This document shows, in pieces, positions 54,470 through 64,000 of a stretch of 64,000 bases of DNA. The notes beneath the pieces are model-generated. The model had not been told where the DNA came from. It worked only from the letters and a program-made list of their open reading frames with translations, and made no database searches. The stretch lies in contig QLIY01000171.1 in NCBI GenBank assembly GCA_003260075.1, positions 30,308-94,307 on the forward strand. Direction: 5' to 3'. This DNA is from Phallusia mammillata (taxonomy: Eukaryota > Chordata > Ascidiacea > Phlebobranchia > Ascidiidae). How positions within the stretch are numbered: position 1 is the first letter of the stretch; each line of letters opens with the position of its first letter. Both the position numbers and the translations under genes were made by a program.

Positions 54470-54826
54470 CGAAATATCTGTGAGATGAACGTGGTTGTAC
54501 CTTTACAGCACTAAAATACCCTCTGCAATGATTTGAACTATATTTGAAAGTAAACTTTCTAAACGCTGTTTAAATTTGCATGCAACAGCCATTTTCATGC
54601 TCAAGCTCAAGCTTTATTACAAACATGGGGGGGGGGAATATTTGTACTTTAATGGTAAATAAATATTGTTTATTAAAAACTGTTTTGCTTGAACAAGGTT
54701 TGATAATGTTTGGGTGCAAATAATCATTTAACTCACCCTCGTCTGAGGTGGACGTACTTAGATCAGTTGTAACTAGGTTTGTAGTTGCTTCATTAACAGA
54801 ATCCGTGACTTCATAGGTTATGGCGT
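53704..54826 (-). CDS. Alternative mucin-like C-terminal exons of the protease gene
   Basis: Three Thr/Ser-rich exons lie beyond the stop at 55436: 54826-54737 (90 bp), 54304-54176 (129 bp, weak GTAGGG donor) and 54128-53704 (terminal). The first two are phase 1 at both ends, and all begin with the two bases needed to follow exon 56205-56061. The terminal exon encodes a Thr/Ser-rich stalk ending in a hydrophobic tail (ALILAFTLPVTLLCQ), as in GPI-attached proteins. They could be alternatively spliced tails, or belong to a further gene; transcripts are needed to decide. A G64 tract (54406-54469) and G10 tracts interrupt the region. Confidence 0.55.
54406..54469. repeat. G64 tract
   Basis: Pure G run between Thr-rich exons. 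The G10 tracts at 54627-54636 and 54931-54940 each end a copy of the same ~100-base segment. Confidence 0.9.
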
Positions 54827-55435
54827 CTGCAATGATTGAAACTATATTTGAAAGTAAACTTTCTAAACGCTGTTTAAATTTACATGCAACAGCCATTTTC
54901 ATGCTCAAGCTCAAGCTTTATTACAAACATGGGGGGGGGGATTTATTCGATTTAAGATGACAAGACATAAAGTAAAAAGATACATTTGCACACATTACAT
55001 AATGTTTTACAGAAGTGCATCACAAAAACAAAAACTATTTTATACTGATTTTAGACAGTGATGAATGTGTATTTGCGTAAAAAGCGCTTTGTATTTTTGG
55101 CACAGTGTAACCAAAAGTCAAAATACAACAACAGGGGGGGGGGGTTTTACAAAAGTGCATCACAAAAACAAAAACTACATTTTATACTGATTTTAGACAG
55201 TGATGAATGTATATTTGCGTAAAAAGTGCTTTGTATTTTTGGCACAGTGTAACCAAAAGTCAAAATACAACAACAGTGTATAAAAACTAACCAACTAATT
55301 GATTTAACATACACAACCTTGCTTTGTAAGTAGCAAACACGTCATTAGTATACGACAACAGTGACTGTAAAACTAAGCAACTAAATAATTTAGCATAAAC
55401 AACTTTTCTTTTTATGTGCACACAACTTGACTTCA

Positions 55436-58226
55436 TTAGAAAGTAAACTTGTCCAATAATATTGCAACCAAAATGAAAATCACAAATCTAGATGTTTTCC
55501 TTGAACAAGAGAAAGAGCTGTGTTCTTTTCCGTTGCCTTCGTTTCTTACCACAATCACGCTTGTGGTAGAAACTGTTAAAGTAGTTGGAGGCATGCTAGT
55601 AGTTGAATCACCTGCTGTCGAAGTTGTACTTGTTTGGGTTGTCGTGGGTGTGGTTTGGGTTGTTATTGTAGCTGGTATGGTAGTTGTAGTTGTTGTACTT
55701 TCCGTTGTAGTGGTTGGGGTTGTTGTTGGAGCCGCAGTTTGTGTGCTGGGCGGCGACACCTCGATTTCGTTCAGCGGAACAATATCTGTGAAGTAAATAA
55801 ATTTGTTACTTAACTTCCGTTTAACCTTTTGGACTGATATTTATTATTGGTGCCAACCAAGTCACTCTACAAACTATGGCATAACGCAAAATGTAAGAAA
55901 AGCAACAATAACAGAATAATCAGGTGTGCGAAGCAATAGCTGGTTGGCAGATTGTAAATATTTAATTTCGTAAGCATAAAAATATGTCGTGTAATGATTT
56001 AGTTTGCGTAATGTAGGTTGAGTTGATATTCACTTCTGCTTGCTGCTCATCAGTGCTCACCACTTATCCAAGGGTAAAATGAAGAAACTCGAGTGTATAC
56101 TCCGGGTGCAGCAGATGCACCACAGGAAATTCCAAATGACCCGATTCCAATAATGAACCAAGAATTTTCTCCAATTAGTTGAGCAAGTGGGCCACCGTAA
56201 TCACTCTGCAAAAAGTATACTATCAGTTGATCTAGTGCTTAGAATTCAACATGGCTATTAAAGTTGTATGTTTAAACAACAATAATCGCACTGAAAACCT
56301 TAAAATAGAATTACAGAGCTTTAATTATTATTGATTGGTGGCTATGGACTATAATGAAGGGGGGGGGGCAGTTGAGCAAGTGGGCCACCGTAATCACTCT
56401 GCAAAAAGTGTAGTATTAGTTGATCTATTGCTCAGAATTCAACATGGATATTAAAGTTGTACGTTTAAACATCAATACTCGCACTGAAAACCTTAAAATA
56501 GATTTACAGAGCTTTAATTATTATTGATTGGTGGCTATGGACTATAATGAACTTTGTGATACTAAGTGTAAGTTCATGAAAACATAAGTCGATATATTGT
56601 CTTTAAAATTTTAAGAAATATATATATTTTTTTGACAGCATCTTATTCAAATATATTTAAACAAGGAAAAAAATAGTTTGCATTTTTGTGTGTGAAAATA
56701 TACTAAAAAACTGTCAGACAGCTACATACTTACGTCACAAATATCTCTTCCTGCTCCAATCGTACCGGCACACAATTGGGAATCGATGATAGTACTTGTC
56801 AATCTATATGTAAGTTCGCAATCATTTTGATTGATGATTCTCAAACGAACCTGATTTAGATTGTCCGGAATGTTACCACCTTCCGCTAAAGGGAAAAATG
56901 CGATTAATTTGAAACAAATTATTCCAGTCACTAGCAAATATCTTCAACTCGTTTGAAATAGTTCAACTCAAAGACTCGACTGGCAAAAATTTAGTTTCAC
57001 TGAACTTCATTTACATTGACGTTTTACTAACAACTCCCCCCCCCCATTTGAAACAAATTATTCCAGTCACTAGCAAATATCTTCAACTCGTTTAAAATAG
57101 TTCAACTCAAAGACTCGGCTGGCAAAAATTTAGTTTTACTGAACTTCATTTACATTGACGTTTTACTAACAACTTTTTTTTTGCAATAGCATGCAATTTC
57201 ATCTTTGTACAGCTGCATGTTGTTTTATATACCTTTACAGAACTTCACAGTAAAAAATCAAGCAAGTTTATTTCTTTGACAAACAAAAGGATCTTTAGGA
57301 CAATATCTCAAACAACTGAAAACAATGAGCACCGGCTGTGTACAACCTAATCAGTCAGGTTCTTACATTTTGAACAAGAAAATAATAGCAACTTACCTGT
57401 AATACCCCACCCTGTTGCTATGGCCCAACTACCTTCAGTTACAGTAATGTTTGGTGGAGCACAACAAATTGGTCGAACTTTACTCCCAAACACAATGTTG
57501 CTTGTAAGTTTGAGCAGTGCAATATCGTTACCAGTTGACGCGCTGTCAAAACGATTTTTCTTATTTAGGTGTCATTTTTCTTTATACTGATCTAAAACAA
57601 CGTTTTATGTTACAAAAAAGTCGTAAATCTTCTCGAAATGAAGATGCCGAAACATTAGAGCAAGGGTTCTTAACCAGGGGTGCACGCACTTTAGGTTGGT
57701 TAGGTCCCCCCCCCCAAGATGCCGAAACATTAGAGCAAGGGTTCTTAACCAGGGGTGCACGCAACCCCAAGGGGTGCGAGAACTGTTCCTAGGGGGTGCG
57801 AGAACTGTTCCTAGGGGGTGCGGGGACTCTGAATCATTAAGGTTGGTTCGGTCTATTTTATTTAAGCAAATTCAGAAGCCCCCCCCCCGCGAAAATTGGT
57901 TGGTGATTTGAAAGGGGGTGCAGCAAGGAAAAAAGGTTAAGAACCACTGCATTAGAGTTAGGAACAAAAACCAGGAGTGTAGTAACTGATTGGTGACTTA
58001 AAGAGATGTTAAAAAAATAGACAAAGAATCACCGTTTGAAATATTGATAAGATGTGTATTAAATCATGTTAGTTAATGAACTTGATATTCATTGTCACCT
58101 TGTGTAGTCTGGATGCAGTGTTATTTCCTCCACATCCAGAACCTGATTCCCGTTCTCCACAAAACTGAACTTTCCAGCACGGACTTTTATTGCATCTCTA
58201 AAATTGTATTCACAACAAAAATTAAC

Positions 58227-58276
<50 letters not shown>

Positions 58277-59894
58277 CAGAACTGGCTGAAAAATATGACT
58301 TTTGTGATAGAACCGGCTGACGAAATTTGAATCCCATCACTGGTTATAACATGTACCTGAATTTGCGTCATCCAAACAAAACATTTTGAAATAAAAACTA
58401 CAAACTTTGTCTGCTTATTTTAACTCAACAACTCAGTTAAAAATGCGCATTACTAAATGTTAAAAAGTTATAAACTTACGCGGTTGAAGACTCGACACAA
58501 TGCCCCCCCCCCAAATAACAGATTATGTCAGTTATAACTAGTGGTGGGATTCAGCCGGTTCAAACCGGTTCTAAGAACCGTCTCACGAAATTTTAGAGAT
58601 CAGCGAACCGGTTATCATTACTGCTTAATTTCAATGAACTTTTTGCAACAGAACTGACTGAAAAATACGACTTTTGTGATAGAACCGGCTGACAAAATTT
58701 GAATCCCAACACTGGTTATAACATGTACCTGAATTTACAACATCCAAACACCCCCCCCCCAAACTTTGTCTGCTTATTTTAACTCAACAACTGAGTTGAA
58801 AATGTGCATTATTAAATGTTAAAAAGTTATAAACTTACGCGTTTGAAGACGCGACACAACTGGCAGCTGTTAAAACGTATTGTTGATGGATTACAGATCC
58901 GCCGCAAGTGGGTGATGATGAGTCGCTTGCTGTAATTGCGACTTGCCATGGATAAGAATCGGCAACTGCGTCAGTACCCCCGACAATACGAGGACCCTTT
59001 TGAAAAAAAAGTTTAATCTTAGTGCTTCTAAACATATTGAAAGCTTTTTATGCAGTTGTTGCAACTTGCCCATAAGAAACTTGGTGGTACGTCTACCTTT
59101 CCACATTGATTCGACGCGGTGGCTACTTGCTCTAAAATTGTGGAAAAACGGGTTAAAAGTGTTGGACACAGAAGTTTATTGTTAAATAAACCATTTTTTT
59201 GTGACACGCCGAGCACCCATATACAAATCCTAAACAAAAAATACAAATGTCATTTAAATGTGCAAAAAGGGAATGGTTTCAAAGTAGTGGTACAAAGTAA
59301 CCTAAAACGAACCTTTAGTGTCAATAAGAATACACAATGAAGGCAATATAATGTTCAAAACAAATTTATTGTACAAACCACATTCAACTTCATCGCTGTC
59401 GTCTGGACAATTCTGTACCGTGTCACATCTCTGACTGTCGGGTATACAGCTTCCATCCCAGCAAGTATATTCGTTTTCTGTACATCTTACTAAGTGCAAA
59501 ATAGACAATGATTAATTTATATCTGGATAGAAAATGATTGGATTGTTAAAAATGTGCCTAAATTTAAAAGGTAAGAAAATATCCACTTTCAAATTAAACA
59601 TTTAAATCAGTTGTTTTGTCACAATATTAATCTCTTACTGGTTGTCTGTGCTATGTTTTATTGCTGCATTTGCCATATATAAGCTGAGAAAAATTTGTAG
59701 GGGGGAATTAAATTTCTATATCAACTAAAAGGATGCACAGAACAAAAAAGGTTGGAAACCACTGATTTAAGTGATTAAAAACGTTAGTCACTTATGTCTC
59801 TAAATATGCTTTTGTCCAAAACTATAATTACGAACATAATTATATATTGTTTATATAAAAAGCTATAGCATAATTCCTGTCAGCCAAATTAACA

Positions 59895-59946
<52 letters not shown>

Positions 59947-62900
59947 TCACACAGCAGGAGTCTTTTAATAATTAAAACTAGAGCAGTGTGCGCTAGTTAC
60001 CAATAGTTTTCCATTCGACAAGAAATCCATCAAATCCTGTGGACGAGTCACTTGTAAACCGAAACCTCACACTAGTGCTAAGAGCCGCGAAATTTGGAGG
60101 TGAAATAGTCCCGCAAAACGCTGTGCCACCAACCTACAATATAAAATATATATCTAATAGCATAAAAAACACTAAAAAATTAAAATTGCTTTTAAGTTGT
60201 GGGCTAACGAAATTAAGAGATGAATAAAATATAACATGTAACTTATGTAAAACGTTAAAAAACTTAAATAATAAAAAAATGTATCAAATTTCCGATATTA
60301 CATAAGTTAGTTTAATAACGACTAATATTTCTAGCTTGTTGTAATGTTGTTACTTGTACCTGAACATCTCCATCATAAACTACCAAAAAATCGTAAATAC
60401 ATCCTGGAAATGGTTCTATGTTCATTCCAAGAAATTCGAACTCTAAAACCTTAAGTATGAAAAAAATGCATAAAAAATTATATTGAAGCAACAATGTAAC
60501 ACTTGTACATGCTGGTTTGCTAATACTGTTATCTTAGTATTTAACAATTTGTTACAATACATATATATATTCAAAATTAAAAGAAACCTCATTAGCATCG
60601 CATTGAATAGTCCATGTGCACACAACATCATCGGGATATGTGCTTGGGTACCCGGGGGTGGATATGCGTCCGGTGTCATCGGTTAGTGTAATATCACCGC
60701 AAGCTACAAATAGAAATACCAAAAAGGCATTGCAAGATACATTTTGAAACTGCCCCCCCCCCCGGTGTCATCGGTTAGTGTAATATCACCGCAAGCTACA
60801 AATAGAAATAACTTACCAAAAAGGCATTGCAAGATACATTTTGAAACTGCTACACCCAACACATGCTACCAGCATAATGTAAAAACGAGTATTGCTCCCC
60901 ACGCAGTTTTATCATAAACAACCCACTTTTCGACATCCCATAACAGACGCCTTCTTTAGGATGGGAACATATCTGAACTGAAACCCCAAGCTTTTTTCAT
61001 AAAGCGACAAAAGCAACACACAAAAACAGAGAAGTCTGTGCGGCATCTCTTATAAGCGCAAAATACGTCGGTTGTTTATGACAAAATTGCTGAAAAAGCA
61101 ATGCTTGTTTATGAAAGCTATGATTGAAAATTTTTTGTCATTTCTTACTGTCGGTGGTCGGAGGCGTAACTTCGGGTGTTGTTGTTGTTGTGGTAGTTGT
61201 CGTTGTTGTTGTGGTTGTCGTTGTTGTTGTAGTAGTGGTTGTAGTTGTGGTTGTCGTTGTAGTTGTTGTGCTTGTTGTTATCAGGTTTGGAATTGCTGCA
61301 AATAAGAACCGACAATTAAGTACAAGAGTGAAGAGATTCTTCATTACCTTTAAAACGGAAAAATACCTTCGGTCTTAAATATTTACATTCATTTGCACTA
61401 AATCAAGTTAAAAGGGGTTGCGTTGAGAAACGTATTTGTTTAAAATGCTTACTTTCGTTGATCCATTGATCGTATCGCGATACTCTTGTGTACACACCAG
61501 GGTTTGTGGGACCAGCACACGAATTGCCCCGGGATACCACTCCAATTAAAAACCACGCCCTGTCGTCTATGTAACACACGAGTGGTCCACCAGAATCGCC
61601 CTTTAAACATGTTACGGTACATTGGTCAATTCATAAAGCTATTTTGGGAGTTATGAATGTTTGGTTACCATAAGCCATCTATTTATGTTGTCAATTGTTG
61701 TGAGTTTTTGTATTTTGCCAAAAATTCAGGTTTGCTGTCTGTATTCATAAAAAAAGTAGGTTAAATTTTGGCTAAAGGTTTCTGGTTTTTTCAGTGTTCT
61801 TTTTTGACAAATATGCATACATAAAACTGTCTTGTAGATGTTACGAAACTGTTGTAAAATCATCCATATTGTTGTTTTTTTGATGTTTTTAACTTTTGAT
61901 ATCCTATAGGGCCGTGGTCGACAACCACCGATGCCGGTCCGCGGAGGTTTGTTACCGGGCCGCAGAAAACTTCCTCAAGGTTCACATTGAAGCAAAATTG
62001 TAATAACTGTAATTAGTTTTCAGTGTTAAACATTTGTGGTTTTTAAAGGTCGGTACGTGATAGAAAATTTCAGTTTTAAACCGGTCCGCAAGGCAAAAAA
62101 GGTTGCCGACCCCTGCTATAGGGCCTATTTGGTGTCATTATACTCTAATGGCACATCCTATCTATAACAGTTTCTAATTATCCACCGGGTTCCAAAATTG
62201 TATTGGACTTAGCCAATTCAAATAGGTTGAAAACATTTAGCATCTACCTGACATGCATCGACTCCTCCTAATAACAAATCTCCAGCGCATATGTGGTTGT
62301 CGGTGATTTGATTTGCAAACAATTCACAATTTGTCTGTGAGTAAATGGGTACTCGAACTTGATGCAAGTCGTCTGGACTACTCGATAGATACTCTAAAAA
62401 ACAGAAATATCCTAAAATGACAAGAGTGAAAGCTTTCATTGCCTCGAACAGGGTTTTTTTAAGGTTTGGTTTGGGTGACCGCTAAGTAGTTTTAAGAGAC
62501 CGCAAGTGTTTCATTTAAATACCAAAAACTGTAGTTGTAGTTGCAAGTCCAAATTTTGGGAAACCGCTGGAGAAATTTGAAAACACACCTTAAAAAAAAC
62601 ACTGGCCTCGAAGATAATTGAAAACTAAACTAAAGTATTTTACAGTTATTTTGCAACATCGGCAAACACATTTAGTTAGATTACTATATGCCCTGGCTCG
62701 TTTAGTAACTGGAATACATGCCACGATTTTAAGGTGTGAGAAATAATGCTTTATAAAGTGATAAATAATTCTTCATGAAAAAATATATTTTTTAGAATTT
62801 CTTGACGTTGTTTCACGCAGATAAGCATAAAACAAATAAGTAAATATAAACAAACATCACCTTACCCAGCGTTCCCCAACCAGTAACAATGCAAGTTGTG

Positions 62901-63310
62901 CCCTCCTTTGGGCTAAATCCAGGTGTATCTGTAGGCAAACATACAGGCCTGATGATCGATTTAAAATCGAGACTGGAGCTCAAACGGAGTAGCGATATGT
63001 CATTTGCAAAGTTTTCACTGCAAACGAAAACGACAATGAACGTCAACAAATCTGTGCAGAACAGAATTGATGCATCAGCTGTTTTGTTAAGGATTGATTT
63101 ATCTTTTTAAGGATTTTTTTTAAGGAGACCCCTGTCTGTGAGCGGGATCAAAGTATGACTAAATTAAGCTTTTAGTCATTGTATCTGCTTTGACTTCTTA
63201 CTTACTGTACGTAATCAGGATGATCGACTATTCCTGCTACAGAACGACGTTGAAAACCGGTAGACTGCGACAGAGAGTGAATACCAGCTGTTACTGTAAT
63301 TTGAGATGCC
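55436..63310 (-). CDS. Multidomain protease: trypsin-Thr linker-CUB-LDLa-pseudotrypsin-mucin tail (5' partial)
   Basis: Exons in reading order: 63310-63206, 63017-62866, 62393-62248, 61600-61453 (trypsin 1); 61295-61149 (Thr run); 60703-60588, 60449-60360, 60133-60001 (CUB); 59489-59379 (LDLa); 59131-59097 (propeptide Cys, SNQCGK); 58996-58839, 58197-58099, 57542-57397, 56885-56734, 56205-56061 (trypsin 2); 55785-55436 (Thr-rich stalk, hydrophobic tail). All junctions keep frame, about 743 residues. Trypsin 1 has NDISLLRL and DACQGDSGGP, so the catalytic Asp, Ser and the specificity Asp189 are present; its His exon lies upstream. Trypsin 2 has the activation site RIVGG and NDIALLKL, but reads TAASC where TAAHC is expected and SDYGGP where GDSGGP is expected. 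It therefore lacks His57 and Ser195 and should be inactive. The plan recalls polyserases; location is extracellular, probably membrane-tethered. Confidence 0.85.
57661..57949. mobile_element. hAT-like MITE with perfect 8-bp target duplication
   Basis: From caagggttcttaacc to ggttaagaaccactg, flanked by cattagag at 57653-57660 and 57950-57957. Two C10 tracts (57706-57715 and 57879-57888) interrupt it; the first is followed by a repeated start of the element. The same family is at 6466-6516. Confidence 0.85.
58229..58273. repeat. C45 tract
   Basis: Followed at 58274-58502 by a diverged second copy of about 58650-58862, which includes a fragment of the trypsin 2 His-region exon (58480-58502). 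Confidence 0.9.
58480..58502 (-). pseudogene. Partial duplicate of the trypsin 2 His-region exon
   Basis: The exon end with its GTAAG donor is repeated here and cut off by the C10 tract at 58503. It encodes HCVESST where the complete exon (58839-58996) encodes SCVASSN, so this copy has the catalytic His codon. Confidence 0.75.
58539..58714. mobile_element. Short inverted-repeat element with 8-bp target duplication
   Basis: 176 bp from tagtggtgggattc to gaatcccaacactg, flanked by gttataac at 58531-58538 and 58715-58722. hAT-like by duplication length. Lies in an intron of the protease gene. Confidence 0.85.
59896..59945. repeat. C50 tract
   Basis: Pure C run in the intron between the LDLa and last CUB exons. 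No flanking duplication seen. Confidence 0.9.
61912..62115. mobile_element. hAT-like MITE with perfect 8-bp target duplication
   Basis: 204 bp from ccgtggtcgacaaccacc to ggttgccgacccctg, flanked by ctataggg at 61904-61911 and 62116-62123. Contains the 'ccggtccgc' blocks common in hAT MITEs. Confidence 0.85.
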
Positions 63311-63506
63311 CTGTGTGGAAAACATGTACAGTTTGCATGTATCGTAAGCATTTATCCGCATGTGAAGAACAAAATTTTGAAAACCTACAGAGCAGAACAT
63401 GAAACTTCGAATTATTTTTTAGTTTGGGAGGGTACAAGCAATACTAATCAACACCTTTGGTTTTTCGTAGTTAAAGGCCATATTGTTCTTTGCTATGTAG
63501 AGGCCC

Positions 63507-63599
<93 letters not shown>

Positions 63600-64000
63600 A
63601 TTCAGGGTTGCCATCGACTTGAAACCAAAAATAAGGACAACCGAAAATTAAATTTGTATGCGAAACGGAACAAACGGTTTTGAACAAATCTTTGCATTTA
63701 AGGCCGGTTTACACCAAGCGCGTGCGCAGCAAGCAACGCGAAATTTCTTTCTCTGTTTAAGCAACGCGTGGGGAAGTCCCATTTCGCGCTTCTCTCGTTT
63801 GCGCGCTTCGCCTCTGGGTTGCTCCGTGAGCAACAGAAACGGCGCTTCGCGCGAGAATTTGGCCCAGAATATGTAGGAATGATCAATCTTGGTCATTTAT
63901 GTCGGTTACTTTGTTGTCATATGGAGGTTTAGGCGCTGCAACTTTATTACACAATGTCAATTGATGCAAATTGTAAAAATATATCACTCATAAAAGTGCT
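63311..64000. other. Upstream of the protease exons: C92 tract and CpG-rich repeat-like end
   Basis: The exon with the first trypsin domain's His is not found here. It lies beyond the window or was lost at the C run 63508-63599. 63700-63860 is GC- and CpG-rich (ggccggtttacaccaagcgc...), unlike its surroundings, and may be a transposon end. Confidence 0.5.

Noticed and set aside
61072-61378. Cys- and Val-rich plus-strand frames
   Set aside because: They are antisense readings of the Thr-run exon of the protease gene.

Overview
The window is AT-rich animal DNA with intron-rich genes, LTR and hAT-type transposons and heavy local repetition. The gene content (VCP, an NXPE-family gene, LCCL/EGF/pentraxin mosaics, CUB/LDLa/trypsin mosaics) points to an invertebrate deuterostome. 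A solitary ascidian of the Ciona type is my best guess, but nothing in the sequence proves the species.

Layout. 1-779 (+) holds the last two exons of VCP/p97. 0.8-13.5 kb is mostly non-coding and dominated by diverged long-unit repeats plus near-identical duplicated blocks. 13.5-16.9 kb (+) is an NXPE-family gene in three exons. 17-52.3 kb is a cluster of five related secreted-protein genes: A (-, 18.9-22.2 kb), B (+, 23.9-33.7 kb), C (+, 34.1-37.7 kb), D (+, 39.7-43.4 kb) and E (-, 48.3-52.3 kb). Their shared plan is signal peptide, two LCCL domains, one EGF and a C-terminal pentraxin domain, with nearly identical exon lengths and phases. D is the exception: its pentraxin exons are replaced by three exons encoding a discoidin (F5/8 type C) domain. 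A Ty3/gypsy-type LTR retrotransposon (43,595-47,752, target duplication ATAAC) sits just behind D. 53.7-63.3 kb (-) is one multidomain protease-like gene: trypsin, Thr-rich linker, CUB, LDLa, trypsin, mucin-like stalk. Its second trypsin domain has lost both the catalytic His and Ser.

How the genes fit together. The LCCL/EGF/pentraxin proteins look like secreted recognition proteins and the protease mosaic like a cell-surface or secreted modular protease. An innate-defence or gamete/cell-surface recognition role is possible, but that is inference from domain families only.

Data quality. Runs of C or G occur throughout. Most short ones are exactly 10 nt and lie between two near-identical copies of the same flanking sequence. 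Long ones (30-92 nt) usually have no such copy. This looks like gap placeholders or false joins, with both haplotypes laid in tandem, rather than biology. It breaks exon 7 of gene A and duplicates pieces of the protease exons. Five single N positions (4997, 6517, 7987, 26660, 31119) mark further joins, at least two of which are flanked by duplicated sequence.
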